Shown here one piece after another: positions 1 through 8,452 of a stretch of DNA of 20,644 nucleotides. The stretch is from a virus. Location of the stretch: the IMG/VR virus record IMGVR_UViG_3300048536_000617, positions 1-20,644 of that record, one strand, 5' to 3'. A program made the translations under genes and the position numbers. How positions within the stretch are numbered: position 1 is the first letter of the stretch; each line of letters starts with the position of its first letter. A model generated the notes under the pieces. That model did not search any database and had not been told where the DNA came from. It saw nothing but the letters and a program-made list of their open reading frames with translations.

Positions 1-695
1 CCGCCTGCATTTTGGAACGTAAGCATTCCAAGGTTCTGCATGTGGAAGGCCACAGCAGAGTGACAAACCAGAACGGTCAAGTCGTTGCCACGCTCACCAA
101 GGCGTGCCTTGGCTTGAGTAACAGCACCCGCGCTCAGGAAGTTTGCTTCGGTTAGGTCATCGACCGCGTCAGCTTCTGTGCCGACAGTGACAACGTGGCC
201 TGCAAGGGCAGTGTCAAACAGGCCGGTCAATTGGCTAATGACTTTTGCCGTCAGCTTCCGGTTCATGTCCAGGCTTAGCTGGCTGGCAATGTTGCTAAGT
301 GCATCTTCTCCGGTCTCAACCTTAGAAAGGTCGTCCATGGAGAAACCAGCGGTTCTGTTTGTGAACACGCCATATTGTGTTGAAGCAGTCTGTTTTTGCC
401 ACGTCAGCACACCTTTGCCTTGGTCGCCCCATTTATTTGAAGAATCTAAGACTTCTTCGTTATAATTTAGCGGCGCAAAAAATGGTAATTCGACCAAAAC
501 ACCCGTCACATTATTCATGCGGGCATCAGTAGCCAACAGGCCACTTTGAACCATCGCGGATGATTCAAAGATTTGTTCTGTTAGATACTTTGAGAATTCA
601 CCACTCGTTGCCAGACGTGTTGCTGAGCCAATATCACTGGTAAAAGTGTTGGCGTTTGGAGTTGTTCCGGGGTTTGCGCCTAATGCGTAAGCCAT
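1..695 (-). CDS. Major capsid protein, N-terminal part (cut by window edge)
   Basis: The minus-strand reading frame is open from an ATG at 695-693 to the window edge, giving about 231 residues that begin MAYALGANPG. The protein would form the icosahedral head shell. Support is partly positional: it directly follows a coiled-coil scaffold gene 24 bp upstream, the usual order of scaffold then capsid in tailed phages. The residues also fit a coat protein: an early segment with ATRLATSGEF, then LLATDARMNNVTGVLVELPFF, a stretch typical of phage coat proteins that set up strained head contacts, followed by TNRTAGFSMDDLSKVETGED and a hydrophilic helix-rich region. An HK97-type fold is assumed from the family, not seen. 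There is no clear Shine-Dalgarno sequence before the ATG. The C-terminal part lies outside the window. Confidence 0.8.
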   Translation of the reverse strand, partial: MAYALGANPGTTPNANTFTSDIGSATRLATSGEFSKYLTEQIFESSAMVQSGLLATDARMNNVTGVLVELPFFAPLNYNEEVLDSSNKWGDQGKGVLTWQKQTASTQYGVFTNRTAGFSMDDLSKVETGEDALSNIASQLSLDMNRKLTAKVISQLTGLFDTALAGHVVTVGTEADAVDDLTEANFLSAGAVTQAKARLGERGNDLTVLVCHSAVAFHMQNLGMLTFQNAG

Positions 696-719
696 CGATT
701 TAACAAGAGGAGAGGGTAA

Positions 720-1400
720 TTACCCCTGCGCTTGAAGCATTGCGGCCTGGTTTGTCCCGTTTTCGCGGTCTGCAACTTTCATTGCAATTTGCTCCGACAA
801 GGTCATTCCAGTCCACGTCTTCCCGCCAGCGGTAGAAGTAGACGAACTCGTTGCACTCATCCCGCGTGCACCGCTACTAGCAAAATTGTGTTCCCAGTTG
901 CTGCCAGGTTGCTTGAGAGTGTTTAGATGAGAATTCAAATCAGTTTCTACGCCACCGGCAAGAATGATCAAATTCCCGTCTTTTAGCCTCAAATCATCCT
1001 TCAGCAGGGCATACATTTGGCCAGGGTTGACGGCTCCATTTTGTGAAATGGCACCGACTGCGGCGGCTTTAATCTGATCTTGCTGGCGGTGTGCCCGCTC
1101 TTGTTCCAACTGTTGTTGGAGAGCGTCACGCTCAGCAGCAACTGAATCAAAGTTGTTCTTTAAATCAGAGTGGAGGGTTTTGTAATCCTCCTTTTGGATC
1201 AAATCAGCCTTTTTCTTTTCAGAAATCTGACGTTGCAAATCTGAGTTGAGATCGGCTGTCTTTTTTTTCTCATCCAATAGCTTCGCGTTGTTCGCTTCTA
1301 GCAATTGAATGCGATTCAAAAGATCAGCTTGTGCGTCAGTTCCGCCCGCCTGGGCTTGAGCTTCATCCGCCTGGATGTTTTGCTCTGGAGTTTCAGACAT
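720..1400 (-). CDS. Head scaffolding protein (coiled coil)
   Basis: A 226-residue acidic/polar protein. Residues 1-24 are rich in Glu, Gln and Ala. Residues about 25-110 form a long heptad-rich coiled coil full of Lys, Glu, Gln and Leu. Residues 115-165 look folded (GAVNPGQMYALLKDD, then LIILAGGVETDL). The tail has a Ser/Thr/Gly linker at 175-195 and a short terminal helix (TLSEQIAMKVADREN). Size, coiled coil and position between the gpF-like minor head protein and the capsid gene fit a phage internal scaffold that guides shell assembly and then leaves. The frame extends upstream to a TTG at 1442, but the ATG at 1400 is preferred: the extra 14 residues look unlike a start and no ribosome site supports them. 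Specific family membership was not tested. Confidence 0.75.
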   Translation of the reverse strand: MSETPEQNIQADEAQAQAGGTDAQADLLNRIQLLEANNAKLLDEKKKTADLNSDLQRQISEKKKADLIQKEDYKTLHSDLKNNFDSVAAERDALQQQLEQERAHRQQDQIKAAAVGAISQNGAVNPGQMYALLKDDLRLKDGNLIILAGGVETDLNSHLNTLKQPGSNWEHNFASSGARGMSATSSSTSTAGGKTWTGMTLSEQIAMKVADRENGTNQAAMLQAQG

Positions 1401-1468
1401 GCGTGGGTGAGTAAAACGGCACTCCGCCTGGAGTTGGTGCAAATATAACCGTTACGCAGCGCGAATAT

Positions 1469-2674
1469 CTACACCCGATCAAATCTCTTGTCGGTTGCAT
1501 CACCATTGATCATTAATTTCAACGCCCGTTTTGGTTCCATGCCCTTATCGACCATTGCCATGAACTTCTGATTCCTGATCTTTCCAGCGTTACCACCGCC
1601 AAAGAATGTGGCGCGGTTGTAGTCATTGGATTGAACAAGGTAATCCGCGTAATTAGGGCGATTGCCGGTGCGGTTCGCAATCACGCTGCGGCGCTTTGTG
1701 AATGGCTTCAGCTCGCTACGACTGATGTCTCCCTTGACAGTGTCCGGCCCGTCTTCAGGGTCAAGCTCTGGGGGTTTCTCGCGGTTGCCCTTGCCTTCAG
1801 GGTCAAGAATTAAGCCGTAACGCGCAGCATCAAATTCAGCCCGATTCACTGGCACCACTGAACACTGGCAGTTGTCGTGCATTGGCAGCGACGGCAAGCG
1901 GTCTCGTTCAGATTCAAATTCACCATCCCACCATGCACAGGTAGCGCAGGTATTTGAATCCAACAGCGCAACATATTCATAGCCCATTTCGGGGTGTGCA
2001 ATATCAAGGTCAAGATCTTTTGCGGCTTGGTCTTGCGTGCGGTTTGCCACGTCTTCAACGGCATTACGGATCACTGTTTCCTGCCAACCTGCTGCGCGTG
2101 ATGCTGCGGTGCCGCCTTTAAGGCTGGTGTATTCAATGCCTTGCCGCCGAAATATTTTGATGATTTTTTTGCCCAGGTCTGCTGTTGCATCGCCAAAGGC
2201 GATACCAGCTCGGACAATGCGATCAATCATGCGCGTAAGCGACTTGACCCAAGGAGATTCCCGCTGCTTAGGGGTAACAGCAAACAACGTGCGAATGGTC
2301 GATGAGCTTGTAGCGGCCAACCCTGCGGCCTCCACGTTGCCTACAGAAAAAGTTGCGCTCACAGTGTCCACACCAGCCGCCGACAGCATCTCTAAAGCGT
2401 GCTGACGCGCTGCAGGCATCATTTCATCGACACGCCGCAACAACTCACGCTCAAACTTGGCGCTATATGGCCCCAATGCTTGACGGACTAATGGCAACGA
2501 TTGTGCCCATTGCCTTTCACGTATCAAGCTGGCGTCTGGCAACGTTTCTACAAGCAAACGAACCTGTCGCATTGCCCTGGCTAATTCAGGCGCCATTGCC
2601 TTTGACGTACCTGCCACAGCACGCCGTAATTCAAGTGATTGCTTTAAATACAGCTCTAGTTGCTTGTCGTTCAT
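1469..2674 (-). CDS. Mu gpF-like / SPP1 gp7-like minor head protein
   Basis: A 401-residue protein with an alpha-helical N-terminal half (rich in Arg, Leu and Ala up to about residue 220) and a compact cysteine/histidine module at residues 239-276. That module reads DSNTCATCAWWDGE and later MHDNCQCSVVPV, giving C243-x2-C246 and H266-x2-C269-x-C271. This D-x2-T-C-x2-C ... H-x2-C-x-C signature is the hallmark of the phage Mu gpF / SPP1 gp7 minor head family, proteins carried in the capsid in a few copies near the portal. The gene lies upstream of the scaffold, the normal place in the head module. The start is ATG at 2674, with no obvious Shine-Dalgarno. The C-terminal 100 residues (LDPEDGPDTVKGDISR onward) are charged and unassigned. 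Confidence 0.88.
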   Translation of the reverse strand: MNDKQLELYLKQSLELRRAVAGTSKAMAPELARAMRQVRLLVETLPDASLIRERQWAQSLPLVRQALGPYSAKFERELLRRVDEMMPAARQHALEMLSAAGVDTVSATFSVGNVEAAGLAATSSSTIRTLFAVTPKQRESPWVKSLTRMIDRIVRAGIAFGDATADLGKKIIKIFRRQGIEYTSLKGGTAASRAAGWQETVIRNAVEDVANRTQDQAAKDLDLDIAHPEMGYEYVALLDSNTCATCAWWDGEFESERDRLPSLPMHDNCQCSVVPVNRAEFDAARYGLILDPEGKGNREKPPELDPEDGPDTVKGDISRSELKPFTKRRSVIANRTGNRPNYADYLVQSNDYNRATFFGGGNAGKIRNQKFMAMVDKGMEPKRALKLMINGDATDKRFDRV

Positions 2675-2710
2675 AACGGCAACCTAGAGAAAAGTATCCC
2701 CCCCAAAGTA

Positions 2711-2938
2711 ATGGCAGGCAAAGCAAGCATCAGAAAGCTTGGCGGGCGCATTATGCGATTTAACACTGATGGGACAGTGGAAGACATCACCAATGTCAAG
2801 ACTTCCGAGGTTTCTTCACCGAAGCCTGTTTTGGATCAGATGAAGGAAAAGGTGAGCGAAGCGGTTCAGGCCGTGGAGGGAGTGGTGAAGCCAAAGGCGA
2901 AACGGGGTCGGAAACCGAAGGTTTCTTCTGACTCGTAA
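2711..2938 (+). CDS. Small basic protein on the opposite strand to the late operon
   Basis: A 75-residue plus-strand protein starting ATG at 2711 (MAGKASIRKLGGRIMRFNTD) with a short beta-like N-terminal region, an amphipathic helix (LDQMKEKVSEAVQAVEGVV) and a Lys/Arg-rich tail (KPKAKRGRKPK) that resembles an AT-hook-like nucleic-acid-binding tail. Residue composition is convincingly protein-like. A longer frame from 2660 exists, but its first 17 residues are antisense to the gpF-like gene. The gene is divergent from the gpF-like gene and antisense to the last 143 bp of the membrane protein gene 2796-3140. No promoter or Shine-Dalgarno is visible. It may be a moron-like insertion. Function is unknown and nucleic-acid binding is only suggested by the basic tail. 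Confidence 0.5.
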   Translation: MAGKASIRKLGGRIMRFNTDGTVEDITNVKTSEVSSPKPVLDQMKEKVSEAVQAVEGVVKPKAKRGRKPKVSSDS

Positions 2939-3140
2939 CAGCGCCAGCGCCTAACAAGGCCAGAGTTGTGGCGACCATGATGCCAACGGTGTTCTCATAA
3001 CGATCGCCAAGGTTTGGGCACGCTTCCCGTTCGCCAATTTGAAAACAACTAATCGCACCAAAGGTAAAAACTGCAGCTTGCCAGGTAAAGATCCCGGCAA
3101 GCATGTAAAGCAGAAACTTCTCGCGGTTAAATGGTTTCAT
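2796..3140 (-). CDS. Small two-helix membrane protein, holin candidate
   Basis: A 114-residue protein with two hydrophobic segments, residues about 9-31 (LLYMLAGIFTWQAAVFTFGA) and 51-68 (VGIMVATTLALLGAGAV). They are separated by a short polar loop with two cysteines (SCFQIGEREACPNLGD). A long Pro/Ser/Lys tail ends in KKPRKS. Two membrane spans, short length and a charged tail fit a phage holin, which would permeabilise the inner membrane at lysis, but no lysis enzyme is adjacent in the window, so this stays a candidate. Translation begins at the ATG at 3140, whose A is shared with the TGA of the upstream fibre gene (TGATG), a coupled junction. A TTG one codon earlier is less likely. The tail is antisense to the plus-strand gene 2711-2938. 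Confidence 0.7.
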   Translation of the reverse strand: MKPFNREKFLLYMLAGIFTWQAAVFTFGAISCFQIGEREACPNLGDRYENTVGIMVATTLALLGAGAVTSQKKPSVSDPVSPLASPLPPRPEPLRSPFPSSDPKQASVKKPRKS

Positions 3141-4510
3141 CAATCATGTTTGATGATGAAATGAACGGCTACAGTTTTTGGTCTAGTGACATCATCCCAG
3201 CCACTATCAATTGATGGGCGGGCAGTACCATCTGAATAAGCAGATGTGCCACCAGCTCCGTTAAAGGTTCGGGTGTTGGCGTTGGGGATTGAGTTTGATG
3301 AATAAGGTGAGCCGCCCGAAGGCTTTGCAGTTTGCTGCGGAAGCTTGATGCCTACATCACCATTGAGATGGTCACCAAGTTGCCCTGGGTAATGCCCGCG
3401 CCAATCGGGTAATTTGCCTGATGTATAACCTTCTGATTGCTGTAGATAAGCATGAAGTAATGGATAAACACCAATGTCAAAAGATTCACCTTTTAGCTTT
3501 AACCAGCCAGCAGGCGGGTCAGTGTTCATCCAGATCATGATGCAGCCAGCCGGTACGCCTCCGCCTTGGGCATCCACATACGCCTTGTTTGCCGCCATTG
3601 TGTCATTTGTTGGCGTGACAACGTTGTAGATCTTGGTTTCTGGCGTACCACCGTTTGGGTCTAGAACAATGTGCGACCCAACTCTGTCGTCAATGCTGTC
3701 TGTGTGGCTGGAGCGCAGCCGCATTTGACCGTCATTAAAGACATAGATGTTTGTGTCTGAAGTGCTGCTATTGGGTTCAATGTCAAATTGCGGGCTAGCT
3801 TTATTTCCTCTGTTGAACCTCAATCGGTTGGTGAGTGTTCCTCCGGTTAGGCTTAGCTTTTTGTCGTCTAGTAGTTGAACTTGGGCGTCAACGTAATCTT
3901 TAGAGGCAGACGATGCGTTCTGCGGGTAGATAAAAACCTGCCTTTCAGCCCCTAAAGCAAAATCACAATTACCTGAAATAAATTCGACAGCAACAAGAGT
4001 GGGTGCCCCACTTGCGTCAGTAATTTTATAGCGACTTACTTTGCCGTTAGCTGGATCAACGAACTCAATGATGTCATCATCGTTCATTGGTTTGGTGAGT
4101 ACGTTGTCAGCGTCCTCAGTGCCAAAACTTACAACGACGACATTCGACCAAAACGGATTATTAGTAGACAGTTGACCTGCTCTTGAGACAGGCGTTCCAC
4201 TGACGTTATCGACAATGTATCTAGCAACTTTGCCCTTAGTAACGCTCAGTTCCTCAATTTGTAGCTGTAGCTTGCTGTCTTCTGAATCGCTATAGGTTCT
4301 GGTGGCATAGGCGGATAAGTCAATGTCGCCATCCAGTTCAGCCTCAGCGATCTTCTCTTCTACCCATATCTCTGTCGCGTAATCCTCAAGCGCAGCATCA
4401 TCTAGCTTGTACTGCTTAACGCGCCACCGGTCAGCCTCCCAAACGTAGGTAACGCCGTTATCGGCAACGAATGGCTGGGTCTTGTCTGCGGGAAAGATTG
4501 AGGTGGTCAT
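3140..4510 (-). CDS. Tail fibre with collar-like C-terminal tip
   Basis: A 456-residue fibre protein. The N-terminal 90 residues are charged and helical. A middle beta-rich region includes IIEFVDPANGKVSRYKITD. It is followed by a repeat-type stalk segment (KDYVDAQ, LSLTGGTLTNRLRF, then KAYVDAQGGG). The C-terminal 130 residues look like a phage tail-collar/receptor tip: AGCIMIWMNTDPPAGWLKLK, LPDWRGHYPGQLG, and a final TRPKTVAVHFIIKHD. Collar-type tips sit at the distal end of fibres and contact the host surface. The middle IEFVDPANGKV block resembles the YIEIVNEGDEGNATYIIT block of the upstream fibre at 4548-6788, so the two probably share a domain. It starts at ATG 4510 and its stop overlaps the next gene. 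Confidence 0.82.
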   Translation of the reverse strand: MTTSIFPADKTQPFVADNGVTYVWEADRWRVKQYKLDDAALEDYATEIWVEEKIAEAELDGDIDLSAYATRTYSDSEDSKLQLQIEELSVTKGKVARYIVDNVSGTPVSRAGQLSTNNPFWSNVVVVSFGTEDADNVLTKPMNDDDIIEFVDPANGKVSRYKITDASGAPTLVAVEFISGNCDFALGAERQVFIYPQNASSASKDYVDAQVQLLDDKKLSLTGGTLTNRLRFNRGNKASPQFDIEPNSSTSDTNIYVFNDGQMRLRSSHTDSIDDRVGSHIVLDPNGGTPETKIYNVVTPTNDTMAANKAYVDAQGGGVPAGCIMIWMNTDPPAGWLKLKGESFDIGVYPLLHAYLQQSEGYTSGKLPDWRGHYPGQLGDHLNGDVGIKLPQQTAKPSGGSPYSSNSIPNANTRTFNGAGGTSAYSDGTARPSIDSGWDDVTRPKTVAVHFIIKHD

Positions 4511-4547
4511 GATTATTAAGGGAGGAGGAAACCGTCAGATTTAATGG

Positions 4548-6788
4548 TTAGAAAAATCCTCCAATAGTTATGTAATAAGCTTGTCCAACAACAAGGTCAT
4601 TAAAGCTGCGACCGTGCGACGAAGATAGATTATATTCCATGTGATTGTTGTAGTTCCAGCGGAAACCATCAACTCGAATCTGCCTCATCATTTGCCACTT
4701 ATTGTCTTTTTCGTTGTATTTCCATATAGTACCAAAAGGGCCATATTGCGTACTAAGAAATTGGGTATCTGGAAATAGATTATCACCTAAATCTATATTA
4801 TTGTCAGTCTTAAAGCTAATCCGCAGATAATCTCCCGACTTATAAAATCCTCCGTCTTCTGGCTCTTTTGCACCGTCAATTGCCCCGAGCCACCGCCAAG
4901 CTAGCCTTGCTGGACCTGGTAATAGGCCCATTTGGTCAACATATTTTTTAGTTACTAAATCCGAATCATCTTCGGGAGTATAGTCAATTTCCCTGCCTCC
5001 GGCTCTGATGCGACCGTGATTATGGACTCGAAGAATTTCATGACCCCTGGCATTCGTAACTGCAAAGACAGTTCCCTTGCTTTCGGATGGCAGATTTTTA
5101 CCTGCAAAAACAACTAAACCAGTTTCTGTATCTTTCTTTGGTTGAATCTGAAGCCCACCATTCATCAAATCACCAGCTTTTCTAACGTAATCGGTTGGGT
5201 CGCCTGACTTCATCTCGAAGACCTTAAATCGACCCAGCCCGCTAGGTGCGCCGGTTGATTGAATATCGCTAACTGCCACAATGGCAACACCGTCTTCAAT
5301 CTTTGCGTCTTCTGTGATTATGTAAGTGGCATTCCCTTCATCGCCTTCATTGACAATTTCAATGTATTTGTCAGCCGTGTAATCACCAAATCCGTGGGTA
5401 CTGCCATCTGACTCTTCGGTATGAATTGAGATGTGGTCAACTTGACCCCAGCGGCTTACATAAACACTGCCTCCCTCGTCTTCTTTGTTTTCGCAATCAC
5501 CCATTTGGCGGGTGCAAACACTTAGCTTTTCTGGATCACCATCCGCATCCTCAACGCATTTTGCGTATTGATCTTGGCAGTATTCCTTGGTCGCTTTAAC
5601 GCCTAATGCGTATTGACCGACAGTTGGTTTTTCAGTGACGTGCGCCCACTTGCCACGGTCAAATTCCTCCGCAATACCATCGACCTTTTCGTGTAGATCT
5701 TGAAGTTCTGCGTCTTGCCGGTCCTGATCAAGCTGTATATCTAACGCCTTTTCATCTAGCTCGCTTTTGTTCATCGCCACATTGGCGTTGACCTTTAGCA
5801 ACTGCTCATCAATGCTGGCAATAGCCGATTGCACACCGTCCAGGCTTACCGGTGGTGCAGCAGGCACCCATACCGCGCCGTCGTAGACGTACAACGTCAG
5901 GTCATCAGGTGATGTGCAAAACCACAGCTGACCCGCAACACTTGGCGGTCTGGGTACTGCTTCAGACAGCGTCACGCCTGCGCGTGACATTGCATCTAGG
6001 AAATACAGGTTTGCGTCTTCCTGCGTGTCCATTTTCCCAGGGACAGTCGGCAGATCTCTTGCCTCCGCCCTCTTGCGGATTGTTGAACCTCCATTGATTA
6101 ATGGCAGCGTGCGGGTGTTCTGCAGCTCTCCGTTACCGCCACCACCGCCGCCACCGCCACCACCAACAGCAGTTGAAATCCTGGTGTCTTTTACCGGTTG
6201 TCGCAGGTCTGCGATTTTGCTCCAGCCTTGACCTAATTTTTTGTAAAAGCTGAATTCTGCTGAGCTGCAATCAATCCACGAATCACCTTCTTTACCGTCA
6301 TCTTGAGACGGCGGGCGAAACGCCGTGAGCGTTGACGTGCCGTCTTTACCAGCTTTACCCGGCAATCCTGTAGCACCCGTTGCACCCGTCGCACCTGCCG
6401 GGCCAATAACGCGCCCACAATCAATAGAAGTGCCATTCGATAACCCAATAAGCAGACGCCCATCAGGCGTGACAACTCCGGTATCTACAAATGTTCCTGG
6501 CTGTCCATCAAGGCCATTTCGGCCATTAGATCCAGCCACGCCATTCTTGCCTGCGCTTCCTGCAGGGCCAGGATCACCCTTGCCGCCAGTGGCTCCTCTA
6601 TCCCCCTGTTCACCTTTAATCGGGGCAGGTACTTGGATTTCTTGCGTACGTCCATCTTCTAAAACAATCGTGAACGACGTTGGGCTCGATTGATTGATGT
6701 CCCGAATGCCAACACCAGCGGGGCCACGCTCGCCCTTCTGACCTTCTGCCGCCATCGCGGCAAGTTCTAAGAGTTCAGTGGTGTTCAT
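4548..6788 (-). CDS. Collagen-like tail fibre / virion protein
   Basis: A 746-residue structural protein. Collagen-type Gly-X-Y repeats occupy residues about 15-27, 58-99 and 129-150 (for example KGEQGDRGATGGKGDPGPAG and GPAGATGATGATGLPGKAG), followed by a ten-glycine run at 209-218. Such repeats form trimeric rods in phage fibres. The middle (320-375) is helical coiled coil. Residues 440-530 contain a beta domain (HISIHTEESDGSTHGFGDY, YIEIVNEGDEGNATYIIT), then a GDLMNGGLQI stalk motif and KKYVD linker, ending in a probable receptor-binding tip. An unusual Cys-bearing insertion lies near residues 405-435 (CQDQYAKCVEDADGD ... CTRQMGDCENKEDEGG) and may be disulphide- or metal-stabilised. It starts 3 bp after the portal stop. 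Its position between portal and gpF-like genes is atypical for a fibre. Confidence 0.85.
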   Translation of the reverse strand: MNTTELLELAAMAAEGQKGERGPAGVGIRDINQSSPTSFTIVLEDGRTQEIQVPAPIKGEQGDRGATGGKGDPGPAGSAGKNGVAGSNGRNGLDGQPGTFVDTGVVTPDGRLLIGLSNGTSIDCGRVIGPAGATGATGATGLPGKAGKDGTSTLTAFRPPSQDDGKEGDSWIDCSSAEFSFYKKLGQGWSKIADLRQPVKDTRISTAVGGGGGGGGGGNGELQNTRTLPLINGGSTIRKRAEARDLPTVPGKMDTQEDANLYFLDAMSRAGVTLSEAVPRPPSVAGQLWFCTSPDDLTLYVYDGAVWVPAAPPVSLDGVQSAIASIDEQLLKVNANVAMNKSELDEKALDIQLDQDRQDAELQDLHEKVDGIAEEFDRGKWAHVTEKPTVGQYALGVKATKEYCQDQYAKCVEDADGDPEKLSVCTRQMGDCENKEDEGGSVYVSRWGQVDHISIHTEESDGSTHGFGDYTADKYIEIVNEGDEGNATYIITEDAKIEDGVAIVAVSDIQSTGAPSGLGRFKVFEMKSGDPTDYVRKAGDLMNGGLQIQPKKDTETGLVVFAGKNLPSESKGTVFAVTNARGHEILRVHNHGRIRAGGREIDYTPEDDSDLVTKKYVDQMGLLPGPARLAWRWLGAIDGAKEPEDGGFYKSGDYLRISFKTDNNIDLGDNLFPDTQFLSTQYGPFGTIWKYNEKDNKWQMMRQIRVDGFRWNYNNHMEYNLSSSHGRSFNDLVVGQAYYITIGGFF
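6135..6164 (-). repeat. GGN trinucleotide tract encoding ten glycines
   Basis: A GGN codon tract inside the collagen-like fibre gene (plus-strand view: repeated ccgcca/ccg units) encodes Gly209-Gly218. It separates the collagen rod from the following domain and probably acts as a flexible hinge. Tracts like this can change length by slippage in steps of one codon. Confidence 0.8.
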
Positions 6789-6791
6789 GTC

Positions 6792-8402
6792 TTAATTTGC
6801 CTCTTCCTTATTATTGCCGTTACGCAAGGCTAATTTTTGAAGACGCCGAACAACTTCTTTTCTGGCTTCACTTTCGCCTTCATCTTCATCGGGTTCATCG
6901 GGTGGGGAATCGCTTGGGCTTTGTCCCACGGGTTCGCTACCAGCTAATGCAATATCCATGCTTTGTAGCTTCTCTTGGCTGACGGCTTCGACTTCTGCCT
7001 CAATGTCAACATCAGGAAGAATCTCGCCTTTTTTCAGCATATTCAATAGCGTTTCAATTGTGATCACGCCATTCATCCATAGCTGTTGATATTGGTTGAC
7101 CTGTTCGCTGCTAAGGGTTTGGAGGTCAAGGTCACGATCAATAACAACCTTGGGGGCTTCTTTATTCAAGAATTGCCCAGCCAGGTCAATTGCATCTTGC
7201 AGGCAACGCTCTAGGTCTTGGCTAATGATTTGCAGCATTGAGTCAGAGTCTGTGCGGCTCATCTTTTTGCTGTCTGCTGTTTCCGCTGCGTTCTTTTGAG
7301 CGAAGAGGGTTGATAACCCAAGATTCGACATCTGATTTTCAAGGTGACTAATAAAGTCCTGCTGAGATTGGAAGGCAGAGGATGCAGGCTCTACATATTG
7401 GGCGCTTCCATCAGGCGGTAAAACAATGGCGCTGTTGGCAGACAGGCCAATGGTGCTGTCGGTGTCATCCCAGCCGCTAATAGTCAGGATCGGCAATGCA
7501 GCGACGTGCAAAGCGTGTTGAAGATCAGCCAGCCGTTGTGCTGTGAGAATGTTCAACTGAGCAATAGGCAGCAGCGGGGGCTTACTGATTAGCTCGCCCA
7601 CCTTTGCGCTATAGGTCACGCATAACGGGATACTTGCGAGGCTTGTGGTGCCCTCGTCATGCTTTGCCCAGCCACTTTCATTCTTGCGGTAGGTCTCCCA
7701 CGCGCCTGGGGACAACACAAGAATTTCGCGAATAATCTCTTCACCAAACGGCCCAACCGGTTGAGTTACATAACGGTTGATGCGTACCTGCGTGATGGGT
7801 GCAATCGGTGATTCATCACCGGCCCGCCATCCCAAGATGTCAGCGGCTGCGATAGGACCGATGAAATACGGCCTTAGCCCTAGCTGACGTTCTATCGCCA
7901 AGTTCGGCGCCGGTTCTGTCGCAGGAAAGTCAACGAGCGTTGCCGCGTGGCCCGTGAGGATCGACTCTGTGGCCAAGCGTTTGGCAAATGCTTCGATGCT
8001 TGTGCCAAAACCATCAACATCGGCAATGAAATCATCCCAAAACGGATCAACATCGCCATTGCCTTCTTTGGATTGCAGAGTGATTGGTTTACGAAGCATT
8101 AGGCCTACGGCCTGATCAACCATGCGAGTCAGATATGGCGGCAACACAGCATGAGAAACACGCCTGAGCCATGCGTCGTGATCTTCCCGTGGCTCTTGAC
8201 TTAAAAATGTTGCGGCGTTCTCTCTGAAATATTGAGTACCAAGCTGACAGCATTTAACGGGCTGCCATGCCTGACTCATCTGCAAATAAGCAGCGGACAA
8301 GTAAGAGGGATCATTGCCTGGCTGCACCTCTTGCTTAGGTTCTGGCGGTCCATTGCCAGGGCCATAGATCCCAGATGAATAAGCCCCAGGATTGTCCGCC
8401 AT
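6792..8402 (-). CDS. Portal protein
   Basis: A 536-residue protein that would form the dodecameric portal through which DNA enters the head. It begins MADNPGAYSSGIYGPG with a flexible Gly/Pro-rich leader. An early helical segment (FLSQEPREDHDAWLRRVSHA) and LPPYLTRMVDQAVGLMLRKP are typical of the portal clip/wing start in the family with DUF4055. Then come a central beta region (FIGPIAAADILGWRAG) and helices with NLGLSTLFAQKNAAETADS. The latter corresponds to the conserved stem region of DUF4055-type portals. The C-terminal 50 residues are acidic (SPPDEPDEDEGESEAR) then basic. It lies downstream of the large terminase and three tiny genes. The start is ATG at 8402, with GGGCGG about 4 bases upstream as a weak ribosome site. 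Portal assignment is secure. The exact subfamily is inferred. Confidence 0.88.
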   Translation of the reverse strand: MADNPGAYSSGIYGPGNGPPEPKQEVQPGNDPSYLSAAYLQMSQAWQPVKCCQLGTQYFRENAATFLSQEPREDHDAWLRRVSHAVLPPYLTRMVDQAVGLMLRKPITLQSKEGNGDVDPFWDDFIADVDGFGTSIEAFAKRLATESILTGHAATLVDFPATEPAPNLAIERQLGLRPYFIGPIAAADILGWRAGDESPIAPITQVRINRYVTQPVGPFGEEIIREILVLSPGAWETYRKNESGWAKHDEGTTSLASIPLCVTYSAKVGELISKPPLLPIAQLNILTAQRLADLQHALHVAALPILTISGWDDTDSTIGLSANSAIVLPPDGSAQYVEPASSAFQSQQDFISHLENQMSNLGLSTLFAQKNAAETADSKKMSRTDSDSMLQIISQDLERCLQDAIDLAGQFLNKEAPKVVIDRDLDLQTLSSEQVNQYQQLWMNGVITIETLLNMLKKGEILPDVDIEAEVEAVSQEKLQSMDIALAGSEPVGQSPSDSPPDEPDEDEGESEARKEVVRRLQKLALRNGNNKEEAN

Positions 8403-8452
8403 TTACCGCCCACTATTTACTTATAGTTTGCCCAAGATACTCGGCACACCTA

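Noticed and set aside
6325-6693. 122-aa Pro-rich plus-strand ORF
   Set aside because: It is the antisense of the collagen repeats (Gly-X-Y codons read backwards give Pro/Ala/Val runs) and has no start context.
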